From NCBI RefSeq assembly GCF_001723175.1, contig NC_064654.1:1798001-1862000 (forward strand): a stretch of 64,000 nt of DNA, in the 5' to 3' direction. Source of the DNA: Penicillium oxalicum (lineage: Eukaryota; Ascomycota; Eurotiomycetes; Eurotiales; Aspergillaceae). A program made the translations under genes and the position numbers. Within the stretch, counting starts at the first letter, position 1. Each line of letters begins with the position of its first letter. The notes under the pieces were generated by a model that saw nothing but the letters and a program-made list of their open reading frames with translations, did no database searches and had not been told where the DNA came from. This document shows, in pieces, positions 11,294-24,405 of this stretch.

Positions 11294-12363
11294 AATCCAG
11301 AAAACATGAAATGGTGGAGGTAAAATGAATGATGGAGCATCAATGGACTCTAGTGGCTTAGAGATCGGCCGCTACCTATGGATCTGTGCGAAGGTCTGAT
11401 CATACAGGGGCAGGTTCTTGGGTTTGACCTCTTTATCCCTCAAGGTGACAGTAGGTCAAGGTCAAGTGCGGTCGATCCTCGCCTCCACGTACTGCATCAT
11501 TGTACAGACAGGAGCTATGCCCATTGGGAGCATGGCAAGCCACATCAGTCAAAACGAGGTTCACAGAACCTATGTTGTATCACCCGGCCAACCTCACCTA
11601 CTCATCAGCATTATCAATTAACCATTTGAAAGACGCCCGAGATTATGACCAAGTGCCCAAAGGGTGAATTTTCTTTTCCTTGGCTAAGCTGCTGCCAGAC
11701 AAATGACAGACCGAATGGTTTGAGGGAAAGGGAGTATATACGGGAGGGACAATCATTGATGTGGGAATAAAGATCCAAACAACATCCAGCTGAGATTGCA
11801 TGAATGCAGTTCAGGTCAATCGTCACCTCGAGAATGGGAGACCAGCACCACAGTAACAACAGAGACAAGTGACGCAGAAGTGAGCCAGGGAGGGAAGGGC
11901 GAAAAAAGAAAACCAAAAGCCACGCAGTGACACGGGTAGATGAGCCAAGTCAAAATTCAAAAACCCTCATCAAACTGAATAAAGCAGAGTCTCTAGAAAC
12001 GGGGAACGGGTGCACGACCACTTCGACCGAACACACCCGCACGCGAAAGTCCAGTGCCGAGGACAGATGACGAGAGGGGTAAGCAACATGTAGCAAGAGA
12101 AAAGTGGTGAACAAGACTCGACGCCGGGGCTTCGTGAAGCACCCTCGAGTCATCTGCGGACTGCCAGGATATGCATCCTGGGACATGTACAAGATAAGGA
12201 CAATGACAAGATTGATGCCGAGATCAAGACTCCATGATCATGCAATGACGGACAAAAGAAACAAACAATACAAGAGATATCATGGGACCGGAGACAGCCG
12301 TAGAGGATCAAGAGCGGGTCCCAGGCGGGAAAAAGGTAGAAGAAAAAAAAAGGAGATACGTGA

Positions 12364-15220
12364 TCACATGTCGAAATTATCGTCAACGTTAAAGATCCCT
12401 GCCTCTGGCCCATCTGTCCTTTGAACACCGCTCATGCGCTGATCGTTTGAATTGGTGGCTCGGTGCGTGCGCTGCCAAGGTTCCTCGTTCAGGGGATCCT
12501 CTTCCATGCGGTCGGCAGGGTCAAGTTTCAAGTGGTGGTCGATGGAACTCTCATTCACAAATGTGAAGCCCTTAAAGTTGGCTTGCATGCCAGGCGACAA
12601 CGGGGTAGATCCAGGCATCAACCCGTTGGCCAAGGCAGCAGCACGTTCGTGCAGAGAGTTGTTCGTCTCCAGAGCGGTGGTAAATTCGGGATCAAAGTTA
12701 GAAGTGTCAAGATCGGACTGTAATTTTGGCTTGAATGGAGGGATGACCTGCTTGCGACCCAGGGCCACCCAGTCGACATCGTGGAAGAAGGGATGCGCCA
12801 TCAACTCCTTCGCATCACCGTTGGCGCCCAAGCGATGCTTGGGGTTCCGGTTGAGGAGACCCTTGACGAAGTTGCGACCCTCCGTGCTAAGCGCATCGCG
12901 AGGGAATCGCACCTTGCCGAACGCAATGTTCTTGTACATTTGCTGGGTATCCTCGGCGTAGAAGGGACTCCAACCACAACACATCTCAAAGACCAAGACT
13001 CCCAAAGACCAAAAGTCCACCATCTTCGTGTAGCCTTGCTCGTCCAGAAGCACCTCAGGGGCAAGGTACTCCGTGGTGCCACAGAATGTGTTGGTGGTGT
13101 CGTTCTGGCTCAGGTTGGCCTTGGAGAGACCAAAGTCACACAGAGCGATGTGTCCATTGGCATCCAACAGAATGTTCTCGGGCTTCAGATCCCGATAGAC
13201 AATGTCGTGGTCGTGCAAGTGCTGAAGAGCCAAGATCAATTCGGCGATGTAGAACTTCGCTCGCGCCTCCTGGAAGCGGCCCTCGCGTTGCAGATGCCAA
13301 AACAATTCACCGCCTGACATGTAATCCGTGACAAGGTAGAGGTCGGTGGGTGTCTGGAAGGAGAATTTCAGGCCGACAATGAAGGGTGAGGCGGTCATGG
13401 CTGTACGCACGAGGATGTTGCGCTCGCCAAGGGTGTGGATCACTTCTTTCTTCTGAATGATGACCTTCTTAGATAGCACCTTCATAGCATAGATGCGCTG
13501 CGTGTCCTTTTTCATCACTTGGTACACTTGACCAAAGGTGCCCTTGCCGATGAGCTTCAAGATCTGGAAGTCGTTCGGGCCCACCTGCCGGCGCTCCGTC
13601 ATCTCGAACTGCATCTGCATGTGAATCTCGCCCGACACTTGACTGTCACCGGCCGCACGGGCGACCAGAGGGAACCAGCCTTCCAGCCGACTGTGGTCCT
13701 CCTTCAAGTTGATCGCGAGTCGCACGTGACCGAGGAAAGCCTCCTGGTTGCTCCGATCATAGACCGTGACATCCACTTCGGATTGATCGCCCAAAACGTC
13801 ACTAGAGTAAACCATCAGCATTTGGTCCCTCATGGGGCCCATCGAATCGATGCGGCGGTCGAGGCAGAACGAAGGGAGGGAGAAGGAGCGGGAAAAAGAA
13901 ATCTTACAAGACTGCTTCGTGATCCCAGTGAGGGTCTGTGACGGCGGTGCGACCTTTGTGGTCATGACCATCCGCGGCACTGTTATAACTGCTCTGACGA
14001 CTCTTCATCGGAATTGCCATGGGAACACCAGCCTCGGCATCCGACTGCATCTGCCGCCGCTTCTTCTCCTCTTCGCCTGATCGAGCTCCCTTTGAGATAT
14101 ATTCGTTCCATTCAAAGACACACACAACGTAAGGATCGAAGCTGGGGCGCAACCCGCGCGCCTCGGTGATCTTCACGATCAGCTTTCCTTTGATGGGACC
14201 AACGGGGGCTCCATTTTGCGGAGTGGAGCTGGATCGGCGAGGGAACGCTTCATCGAGTTTCACCGCAATCTCATCTGTGGATCTGTCCATGTCGTCGGTC
14301 GGCGTTGGTTGCTCTTCTTCTGCAGTCTGACTCGCCGGGGATTCCTGGGATTCACTCGCGTGGGGAGCGGACTCTTTCGACTTCTTGTCGGCCGACTCGT
14401 CCTCGTTGGACATGGCCCGAGGGGTCAGGGGTGGGGTATTCTTGAGACGCGCCCCATCGGGCGCGTTGGGAGTCAGCTTGGCCAGATTCTCGGAAGAAAT
14501 GGAAACGTGTGGCAACTCGTGTTGATGGAGAGGAGCTGCGGAGGGAGTGTAGGCATCTGAGGTGATAGCGGCGACACCAGCAGCAGCGGTGGCGTCGGCG
14601 GGAGCGGGAGGAGAAGGAATGGATGGGTTGGAGAAATGTGAGGCAAGAACAGTATCATCAGAGACGCTGGAGACGGGCAACGAAGTCTGGCGACGGGAGG
14701 GAGGGGTAGAGGATGTGGGTGGGGCTAGATATTTCTTCAACATGTGCAGTAAGGAGGACCCATCAGTGTGGTCGAGACCTGGCCCGAGGTCCATCTCGTC
14801 CGGCTGTTGAAGCAGCGAATGAGGCGGGATGGGCAGGCTGGTGATGGGCAAACACTCTGATTGCTTCAACCCCTCTCCATCTCCCTGCTCCATCGTGACA
14901 TTAGGCTCGGATGAAGTATCCGAGCCACGAGTCGTGGTGGCAGAGATTGTACTAGCAGCAGCGGTGGAGGGCTCGGGCGATGCTTCAAAGGGGATTTGTG
15001 ATGGAGAGGGGTCCACCGGGAAGGGCTTCGAGAGATATGACCAGAATCGCGGCAAACTCGACTTATCACCAGAGGAAGAACCAACCTGGAAGTAGTTGTG
15101 CATGATAGAAGGCAAACGCTTGTCGGCGGGATCAGGCTGAGGGGTTGCGACGCCCGTAGGGGTAGATCCGTTTGACCCAATCTGGTCAGCGATCTCGTCT
15201 TCAAGGCCGGCACTATTCAT
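12364..15220 (-). CDS. sch9: Sch9-type AGC protein kinase with C2 domain
   Basis: Cytosolic Ser/Thr kinase of the AGC group, the fungal S6K/Akt-like effector of TORC1 that promotes growth and ribosome production and restrains stress responses. Two exons, 13908-15220 and 12364-13801; the intron at 13802-13907 lies in the C2 domain and joins DHEAV to FDVLGDQ. The product is 916 aa. Order: a Ser/Thr/Pro-rich low-complexity N-terminus of about 340 residues, a C2 domain (GKLIVKITEARGL, FDPYVVCVFEWNEY), then the kinase: glycine loop GKGTFGQVY, lysine in YAMKVLSKK, catalytic YRDLKPENIL, DFG, activation loop TFCGTTEYLAPE. The AGC C-tail has a turn-motif-like STPLSPG and the hydrophobic motif FKGFTF, the site phosphorylated by TORC1 in yeast. 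C2 followed by kinase with this C-tail is diagnostic for Sch9. The upstream region is unusually long (about 4.5 kb to the next gene). Confidence 0.93.
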
Positions 15221-18200
15221 CGGGTTGGATAGATTAGCAATAGTCGCAGAGAAGAGCGAGCCAAAGCGGGCGACAGCTTGACTGGCCGCGGAGCACCGGA
15301 GACATTGTGGGAAGACATGGGATGAGGATAGCGCTATTTCAATGATCGGTCGGTCCCCCGATCTCCCGCATATTTCCCACGTGCGACCGGCGGAGGCGAT
15401 CTTTCACAGCTGGTTGATCTCTTGTTCCAGAAAAACTCCCCGATGTACATCGAGGAGGTGAGGGGGCCGACGAGAGCCACACTCAGCAGAATCTCATCGG
15501 GCACCGAGAATCAATCGGAAGTCCCGCCGCTGGAGGGTTGGTCTGCAAGGAAGAATTCCATGCAATACAGTGTGAGGGGAGAGGGGGGGGAGTATGGCGG
15601 ACCCTCTTTGGGGGGGGGGGGGGGGGGGGGGGGGACAAGGAGGGGGAGAAGACTCCAAGTAGGTCCCACAAACATCACAGAGGGCCATGGCAAGCACGAA
15701 AGCGCATCGGAGTGGAAATTTTTGACGATTGACTCACTTGGGCGATTTCATGTCGCCGCTGGTGTGCAACTCGGTTCCACTCGCAGCAGCCATTGCGCTT
15801 CCATCAACAGGACCGCCACCAGATCGCGAGCAGGCGAGACGTACGGAACACAAGCGGATCTGACACCCAAGCACTCAGGCGGGAGAAAATCGAGAGGAAT
15901 GCCCTGGCAGAGTAAGAATGAAAAGATGGGCGACGAGAGGGGTGTCTACTGGACGAAGATGGAGGGTGTAGTTGGCTTGGGGGGAAGAAGGGGAAAAAAA
16001 AAGAAACTTTGACGCCGCCCGATGATGAGCTAAGGAAGATTGCGGGATGGTGTCCCCGATCGGCTTCGGCTGCGAAAGGGGGGGCGTGTGTGGCAGCGAG
16101 ACGGCGAGCAGACTTTGGGAGAAGAGATCGCGCTGGCCAGGCGAGATTTTTGGGTCGGAGGTCGGAGGATCAACTCAAATGGGAAGGGGAAAAAATTAGG
16201 AGATCAATTTGGAATAGGCTCAAGCTGGGCGAGATTTCAATCCCGATCACATCTCTTGATTGCTTCGAGTCGCCTTTCAGCTCATCCGCGATGAAATTTG
16301 AGGTGTTTAATCACACACAACCGTGGCCACCTACATGGAGTCAGACACCATGTGGCGCCCAGCTTGGGTGACTCCAAAGTGGCTTACTCGAAGGGCGCCC
16401 CCCGACTCTGGACAGGCTCATGACCATTGAAATACTTCCAGCCAAAAGATATTCGCCGAGGCCACCTCCCCAAAATAAATAAAGAGAAAATCAAATCTAA
16501 TTCAGGAAGAAAGGAGCAAGTACAAAGAGTCGTGGTACGGCCTCCTTTCTGTACTCGATGAGTGGGAATGCTCGCGCGTCGCTGGCTACAAACATCTGAA
16601 GGAGCTACGCTCAATCTGCTTGGCGCGGGCATCGAAGCCTTTTTAAGAGCGCGGATGACGGCACTCGGGCAAGTGTAGCGCTGTTCAGCCCACCAAGAGA
16701 TCTTTCACCAGACTTGAAGCAGAGAACGAATCACCCGCTGAACGTGGGATATTGCGAATGACGAGAGGCTTGATGTGCTCCATGTCATCCAGCACCAAGA
16801 GGCTTTTGGACTGACCTGCCAATCTCGAGCTCTTGGGTCTACAACTCTCAAGGAGATCATCCAAAGCCATTCGGCAACTCAGTGGGGATGATCACAACGA
16901 CGCTGGTGTCATTCTGGCTTGTCCATGCCCAGTGACTTCATCACGATAGCCATCGTGTGTCCCTGGGACCCCCCCCCGGAGATCGATCACGACAGTCCTT
17001 GACTGACCCCACCAGTCCAGAGAGCGACCAACTGGAGTTGAGTCGCCTGGTCCCTCTCGAGGATAAGGTCTGATGGTTGTCCTGCTCCAATACGGTCCCC
17101 TGTGCGGTCTCCCCTTCAGCGTTGGACCATCGGAGAGGCAAATCTCTCAAGTGGAGACTGGAAGACGCCGCCATCAAACCAACCACCGGAACTCAGGAGG
17201 GGCATCGCTCCCTCCTGATTGCACAGCGATAAACCGGCTTTGGCCATTTTCGGTGGATGCCGGATTTTCCTGATTGCTCGGAACCAAAACGCGATGTGAG
17301 GCGCTGCGTTATCTTTTTGCCTCGCACACCCTTTGAAGTTATCCGTCACCGTGCCTCGCCTGAGGCCGGCCGTGACGAATGCGACGGTAACTGCATCATG
17401 TATTCGCTGTCACCGCTTCGACTCGGCATTGTGTTCAAATTTTGTCATGTCTGGGCACTGTGTATGTTGAAGAAACTCATGGGCATCGTAGAGCAAAGCA
17501 TAGCCTTGGATCTGATGGGATCATTGATACGGCCTGTTCTTGAGGAGCGTGCTCGAGAGCTGTGATCGGTGCCAATCCTAGGGAACCGATCCAATCGGTG
17601 TTGCATGATCGGCAGCCCCTGGGAAGTTCCTCCGTGAAGAACGTTGTGGCGGCCCAAACCTGGCGTTTCCGACCGGCAAGACCGAGCAATTGGCATGTCT
17701 AGCGTCGAACTGCATAATTGGCACGGTACCCAACTAGCCTATGGGATCCGATTGGCAATACACAGGGGGCCTGACAGTGACCTTTTCAGCGATACTGCAA
17801 AATCATATCTCATACACTCAGACCCTTACTCGTACATGGAGAACAAGGTGTAGACGATGGTTCTCGATACGGACGTAGATATACTTCAGTCCCTGGCACC
17901 AACCACTCGGAGACCGCTCAGATCGAAAAGTACAGGGACATTCACCATACTTCCGTCACAGAACAGCAATTCTACTCGCACGTGGCAAGTCCGACTTTCT
18001 CTAACGGCCCTAAAGGCCAATTTCTCGTTCCCTCGAAGATTTCAAATCACCAAAGCACATCCATGTCACGTCTGAGTCAGTCCATCTCTGATGAACATCT
18101 CTTTCACCAATGGTTAGCCATCAAAAGTAACATGGACAGATTCTCTAGTCTGGACTGGTGGGTCGATACCTCATCATGCAGGAGCACCACAGATCTATGT

Positions 18201-19711
18201 ACACTCCACGGTATCGCCCCCTGTGCCCCTCAATGAACCGGCGCTGAGTGCAGTAAGCGCAGGTAGATCCTGGACCTATACACGATGGTGCAAAGCTCTG
18301 CTGGGGGTACGAATTACGAAAGGTTACGCACCAGGCCAGGCGCCGCAAGCGCAGATAAGGTTGCCGACATGATAACCCGTTACTTCCCTTCTGCACGATG
18401 CAGTCTTTAGTACTGCCATTAACGTGTTTACTGTACACTGTACACTATTGTATAGGTCCGATTTGATGTCACAAAATGCTCACAGTCCTTGACCTCCACT
18501 GTAAAGATAAGCTGGTGCGGGGTAGCGGACCACTGGAAGAGCTTGTGGACTCCTGTAACAATGCCTTTACCAACCCACCCCCACCTCCACGTTAGTCAGG
18601 CTACTCGGTAGGGTCTGTTCGTCATCAATAGATCTAGTCTCTACTGGATTTGAAGAGGTGCCCAAGGTGCATACATCTCACAATACCCTGAGGTGATCTG
18701 GAGGTGGTCTTGGAGAGTAACGCCTCCAAAAGCTTCTAGGTAATCACCTACGCTGTGTAGTGGTACAACAAGTTAAAAACACACCATTCCACACTTAGTG
18801 GGTTTACGTACATTGAGTGTTTCCCCGTCTACCTTCTAAAAAATTGCAGTGCAGGGGCCTTTTGAGAAGGTGACAGGTGTACTTGCCTATTACGTACACA
18901 CAGAGGTGATCTTGTTCTGCCCGTTGACACAATCTCATCTCCCAAAGGAGGCCTAGTGGCATGCAAAATGACACCTTCAGGGGCCAAAGTGGCCGAAGAT
19001 CACGTCAATGATAACAATCGGCTTGAGGAGATGGGTGAATCGGGTAAATTTCGCGATGTAGGTCAGGATATGGTGTAGTGCGCGGGGAGATCATCAATGC
19101 AACATAGTCCTTTTTCTCCTCCTCCTTACGGTATGTTGTCCGTTTCCTGATTGGAAACTTTGCATATTGTGCGTTGCAAGTTCGGACTAAGTAGTGGGGT
19201 GGCCACGACGTGCTGTAGCAGAGATTCTGTCAGACGGAGGATATGTGAATGCTTCCCCCTGGAAAGAACAATGTGATGATGTTGCGATGGGAGACAGCAG
19301 ACGGTCTACTGTCTCTGATCAGTGCCCTAGAGTGAGGCAGTAGTAACCAGAGGAATATGTGAGAGTCGGTTGCATGACTCCATAAATCTAGATAGACCAT
19401 TGACACTTGAAACACTACTCCTACCTACTTATTTACCACCCAGCTTAGTGTACACACATAACTGGCCTTTTTATGGCCCAGGACAAAGCCGATGATGTCA
19501 CAAAAAAAGGCTTAAAGCCGTAAGGCTGATCAAGCCCAGATAGCATGAAGTAAAAATCACATGATGAGTAATCGATAGCACCACGTGACTTCATTCGGAT
19601 TAATGGTTGTCCCGATGCAAGCACAACAGCTGCGCCATGAAGATACACGAGACTAGTAGAGCAACGGGGCAGCTGGCCGAATTGTTGCGATTCCGCCTTT
19701 TGATCGCAAAG
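15221..19711. other. Long divergent intergenic region between sch9 (-) and rsc7 (+)
   Basis: About 4.5 kb flanked by two divergent start codons. ORFs in it are short, overlapping on both strands and unlike any family I know. The sch9-proximal kilobase probably carries its leader and promoter, including a G25 run (C25 on the sch9 strand). The central part (16.4-19.4 kb) has no evident coding structure. Long regulatory leaders or non-coding RNAs are possible but unproven. Confidence 0.5.
15610..15634. repeat. G25 homopolymer upstream of sch9
   Basis: Twenty-five consecutive G on the plus strand, about 390 nt upstream of the sch9 start codon, reading as C25 in a minus-strand leader. The G-rich strand could form a G-quadruplex. 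Short proline- or glycine-rich ORFs across it are artefacts of the homopolymer. Confidence 0.9.
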
Positions 19712-21620
19712 ATGCCTCGCAAGCTCCGCGCGGCCGCTCAAGCGGCTGCGAAGCAGATGAGTAAGTTTCAAAATAGGCATCGACAATTCATGCTTCCCAG
19801 TCGGCACTTTGCAACGTGCAAGACTCACACAGTCTCTAGAAAATGTACCAACATTACCGGATCTCTCCGACGAGGAAATGGCAGATGCGCCCCCATCACA
19901 GCCCTCGTCCCCTCCTCCGGAAGCTCCAACCTCTCCCAATGACGATCCAGACGCAGAGCTGGAGAATGAGGAACAAGATGCCGATGAATCACGCGCCGGT
20001 ACGCCCGACGAGTCCAAGGGGGACGAAAGCAACGCGGCAAGTCCCACGGTGGGAGACCCAACACAGACTGATGGCGCGGCGGATACACCTTCACACGCGA
20101 TCGGTCGCCCAGCAATCCCGCGCAAACGTCGCCTTGGTCGCCCTCCCAAGAACCGTCCCCCCGACTGGGATGCGCCCGACGGGAGTCAGACCCCAATTCG
20201 CGTCACCACTCCTGTCAAGCGCCGGAGAGGTCGCCCTGCCGCAAGTGGTGGTCGCTGGGCTCGAAACCGTGGCCCAGTGCACAATACCCAAGTTCCCATT
20301 GACAAGGAGGGGAATATGATGGATGTCATTGGCGACGAGGTCGCTCTTCCCCCTAATCCGATTGGAGACAGCAAAGTCGACGAGAACGGCCATCTTCTGG
20401 GAGGTCGGGAGTATCGAGTCCGCACGTTCACCATCCTCAACCGTGGAGACAAGCTTTACATGCTTTCAACGGAGCCAGCCCGATGCATTGGTTTTCGAGA
20501 TTCGTATTTGTTCTTCCAGAAACACAAGATGCTTTACAAGATCATCATTGATGACGAGGCCAAGCGCGATCTCATCGAGCGCGACATCATTCCTCATTCC
20601 TACAAGGGTCGTGCGATCGGTGTCGTCACGGCCCGGTCCGTGTTCCGCGAGTTCGGCGCGAAGATTGTCGTGGGTGGTAAGAAGGTCACGGACGACTATG
20701 ACGAGCAGGCCGCTCGAGAGCGAGGCGATGTTGAGGGTGAGCTCGCCGTCCCGGAGGATAAACTTCCTGCTCCTGGCGAAGCATACAACCGTAACCAGTA
20801 CGTCGCCTGGCATGGCGCTAGCAGTGTGTACCACACAAATGCGCCGGCGATGCCCATGGTCGGTGGGAAGCCTCTCGACCCCAAAAAGCGACGGATTCCA
20901 GTGACCGACGAGAATTGGATGCTCGAGCACGCGCGTGCCGCAAGGTAATACTTCCCGAGCTTCACCTCCACAGGCCATCATTCCCCAGTTGGGCATCCTC
21001 AAGATTCTAACCGCCATATTGCATGCAGCCAATTCAACTCTAGGCTCGTCGAGATTCGTCGGGAGACCATGAACGGCACCTACGACGTCCACACCAACAC
21101 CATGCAATATCCTCAAATCATGCAACCTACCCACGCCCGCTGGGAGCGAGTTCCTCCGTCCGACATGCGCAGCACCGCTGAGCTCATGTCTTCACTCAGC
21201 ATCGAGCCGCACAGTTCCTCCGAAAACTCAAGACCCGGCTCCGCGGAAAAGGCTGTCCCTTCTGACCAGCCCAGTCAACAGGGCCAAAATGCGACGATTT
21301 TCTCCCCCGTTCCTCCACACATCTCCAACCGCTATGTTGTCACGGATACCGTCTACGAATCACCACCTTATTCAAACATGGGTCTCCCCGGCCCAGACGG
21401 TGATTTACTGAACCCGAACCCTAATGGGCTCGCCAGTATTGCCGACCCGAAACACCCAGAGTTCATGTCCCCCGAGATCATCGATCTCTTGCCTGAGGAA
21501 TGCAAAGAAGCATTCATCGATGCAGCAGCTCGTGAGATTCAATGGAAGTCCAAATGGGGCAGCGAGTCGCAGAACAAGATGCGTGCGCAGCCTTCGAAGA
21601 GCTACGCTTGGTATCCTTAA
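19712..21620 (+). CDS. rsc7: RSC/SWI-SNF chromatin-remodelling subunit Rsc7/Swp82
   Basis: Nuclear protein of the Rsc7(Npl6)/Swp82 family, a non-catalytic subunit of the RSC and SWI/SNF nucleosome remodellers. Exons 19712-19760, 19840-20944 and 21029-21620 give 581 aa. The N-terminus is acidic and Pro/Ser-rich. AT-hook-like patches follow (KRRLGRPPKNRP and KRRRGRPAA), then the conserved core: GREYRVRTFTILNRGDKLYMLS, EPARCIGFRDSYLFFQKHK, DLIERDIIPHSYKGRAIGVV and TARSVFREFGAKIVVGGK. The last exon holds the conserved FNSRLVEIRRETMNGTYDVH and THARWE. The acceptor of intron 1 is the least certain point: using the AG ending at 19839 keeps the frame and gives QMKNVPTLPDLSDEEM; an AG at 19832 would not. 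Confidence in the family is high. Confidence 0.87.
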
Positions 21621-22936
21621 ATTTCACCCTACACTCCACGAGGGCTACGACCCTCGCCTCCACATTCCCCTTTTCTTTCTCCCCTGCTTTCTTCTCCCTC
21701 AATCATCCTCTTTGATTTTTCCCTTTCACGGCGTTCGTTGGAAGGATGGCTCTGCATCTCTTCTTCCTGGTGGGATTCTCTGGTGTTTCTGAGGTTTCTC
21801 TCTTTTTTGGGCTCCGCGCCATCTTTGCACGAGGGGCCAGGGTGTTTAATTGGACGGTCCTTTTTCAAGCACTGACAGGACCAATCTGGAAATGGGATCG
21901 TTTTTAATCTTTTTCACAATTCAAGTCATCACGCCACTTTTCCAAGATATGTAACCGACGCGCGCCCAACCGCTTACTCGGCTTCTCATTTGATTTGATA
22001 CCCGCCTTGATCCATTTTGCTAGATTCTAGGTAGCATTTATTGAAATCAGCCTTGTCTGGTCAGACATCATCCATCATGATAGCTTCCAACTTTCACGCA
22101 TGAGGTAGTTTTGCGCTAGCCTGTTCGGACCGGTAGATACTTGCCCGGAGAACGTGTACTAACCGGCGTGATGAATGATCTTTGCAAGATGAAGTCCAAA
22201 TTAGAGACACAGACGATCCATATGTGCACGAAGTTGGAGTATACCTTTGAACTAAGGCTGTGTAAGACGGTAACAGACCTCCCATCCATGGGGATATAAA
22301 GTAATTACCGAGACCCCCGGGCCTACATAAACATTAGATACATACATACCTATGCACCCTTTCTATACCCGATAACGTGAGACAGGGTATCTACCAGGAT
22401 GACCAAATTCATGCCTAGAAAGCACTGACTGAATTGGGCAGAAGAGGAAAACCGCATGATTGGCACCCAAGAACTGACCGATTACTACCAAGTTACCTCG
22501 ACCAAGGATGATCTTCTTTCGAAGAAAGAATTTGCAGATTGATTTACGAGCCAGATTAGCAAAGTAATGTAAAAATACCCGGAGGAAGCAATGAAAATTG
22601 CGATCCTCCGAGGGACTTCTGATCCACAATGAAAAAAAATGTATGGGTGAGAAAAGGCAGTTGAGGAAACGGACACGAAAAATCAAACGCCAGAGTATGA
22701 GGAAATGAGACCGGATCGAAGAATAAAGCTTGCTGGGAAGCACAAGGGCAAGAAAAAAGGAAAAGCGCCGAGCGGCAGGTGGGGAAAGGCATCATCACAT
22801 ACACATGTGAATACGGAGAATCGGGAAGACTCTCCCTACGTAACCCAAGCAGACAAGCCATAGTCGAGAAGGGAAGGGAAGCGGAGCGGAGCGGAGCGGA
22901 GGTGTATATTTCGATCCGCAGAGCCAAGGGCCTTCT
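21621..22936. other. Convergent intergenic region between rsc7 and snf7
   Basis: About 1.3 kb between two facing stop codons. It begins with pyrimidine-rich 3' sequence of rsc7. No recognisable coding sequence. Near the snf7 end there is a GCGGA pentanucleotide tract (22881-22901). Confidence 0.5.
22881..22901. repeat. (GCGGA)4 microsatellite
   Basis: Four tandem GCGGA units within the likely 3' UTR of the snf7 gene, which runs on the minus strand and stops at 22937. Confidence 0.8.
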
Positions 22937-23894
22937 TCAAATGGCCATTTCTGCCTTGAGTTTGGCCAATTCGGCCTCCTCGTCCTCTTCTTCGTCTTTC
23001 GCATGCGGCTTGTTGACTGTTTTAGGTCAGCATTGGGATTCCTCCAAAGCTGAACAGCGGGGAGTGAGCATGCCAGGGCAAACTTACGTTCTGCAGTGCC
23101 CGCAGCAGGGAGGCCCTCCAGCCGATTTCCGACGGGTGTAGGTCCTGTGTTGAGCATACGCTCGTCCATAGCTTCCTGCTCCAATCCTTCCAATTCGGCC
23201 TCCAGTTCTCCCTCGTCCATTTGCTCGCCCAGCGGCATGTTCGTAATCGCGTCGCCAATTTCCTGGCTGAGCATGTGTTGTTCTCGGAGTTTGTCCCTGT
23301 TGCTTCCGTGTCAGCGTGCTTCAACAAATCCACGCGGGAGGGCTCGCATCGACAATCCCAAAGTCAAAAGATTTGAAAGCGTCTCCAACACTTCAATACA
23401 TACATTGTATTGTCGACTTCCTCAATACTCATGCCATTGTGAATTTGCTTCATAGCATCACCGGCGGTCCTCATCGCCTGAAGCGTCTCGTGATTAATGT
23501 TCGCCGCCTCGATTGAATAGATCTGTTGTTCGAGCTGCACAACCTGCGCCGAGGTTTGCTCAAGATTTTTCTCGTGTTGATGCTTCCGTCGCAGCGCAGC
23601 CTTCGCAGCTAAAATTTTTTTGGAATTATCCCAACCGTCAGCCTCTCCTACATTCCAAAAATCCTATGATCATCGCAGATGGCGGGGGATGGAGGAAGAT
23701 GGAAGGGAAGTAATCGTACCATTTTTATTGGAGGTAATGTGCTTCCGCGCAGCGGCGTCTTGCTCGGCGATCTGATTCTCAAGATGTTTCTCCCGCTTTT
23801 GAAGCATTTCCAGCTGGGCGCGGAGACTAAGGATAGCGTTCTTGGGGGCATCCTTGCGCTTCTGCGCGGCGGCGCCGCCAAACCAAGACCACAT
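22937..23894 (-). CDS. snf7: ESCRT-III subunit Snf7/Vps32
   Basis: Core filament-forming subunit of ESCRT-III, acting at endosomes in multivesicular-body sorting and in membrane repair; in Aspergillus it is also part of ambient-pH (Pal) signalling. Exons 23720-23894, 23404-23608, 23088-23296 and 22937-23016 (669 nt) give 222 aa, the normal length. The N-terminus MWSWFGG is followed by the basic helical hairpin (LRAQLEMLQKREKHLENQI, AKAALRRKHQHEKNLEQ), then QIYSIEAANINHETLQAM and GMSIEEVDNTMDKLREQ, and an acidic C-terminus with the MIM-type helix (EAELAKLQAEMAI). It is divergent from ten1, with about 510 nt between start codons. Confidence 0.94.
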
Positions 23895-24405
23895 CTTTGC
23901 GTACGAGATGCGATTTCACCAGAGAGGAATATCGAACAAAGAGGGCACAATCGTTTCTTCCGTGAGACGACCAGGTGAAGCGAAAGGCACGCAGATCGCT
24001 TAGGCACCTATGACTCGTGGGAGCAACCAAGAAGTCGGGTTGTCGGGGTAAGTTTGAAGTGGGCTTGCAAGCGAAAGAGAGACGGCCGGATAGATGAGGG
24101 GACAGTCCTGTCGAAAAGGCAAAGATCAAAGCTATGAGCGGAGGCGAGTACGCGACGAAGATTGCTATATGACCACGTCCAGGTATCACGAACAGGCGGG
24201 CGTTGCTACCGACGAGGCCGACATGGAGGGGAATCCAACGCCGGACCCGATGACATACGCTCGATAACGGTCACGTGCTTTTACCCACCAAGTGACTCCA
24301 CTTCGCAGGTGGCCTGTGACCCTCCAAAGGTATCACGAAGCTGGCTTTTACTGTCTTTTCATTCAACCTGATCCTCGTGAATTGTCAAGGTCTGCTTGCT
24401 CTGGA

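Larger units (their letters stand above)
8197..12363. other. Gene-poor stretch between the F-box gene and the Sch9 kinase gene
   Basis: About 4.2 kb with no ORF I can assign. The first kilobase is the upstream leader and promoter of the F-box gene; it is purine-rich on the plus strand, and a 145-codon plus-strand ORF at 8592-9029 is low-complexity and probably spurious. A 132-codon ORF at 9176-9574 overlaps a 117-codon ORF in another frame (9312-9665); neither resembles a known protein. The stretch includes runs of 22 C and 18 C. It could contain long UTRs or non-coding transcripts, but nothing in the sequence proves that. Confidence 0.5.

Noticed and set aside
15483..15697. Short proline-rich minus-strand ORFs at the G25 run, considered as uORFs
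   Set aside because: Their translation is an artefact of the homopolymer; three different frames give similar poly-Pro ORFs.
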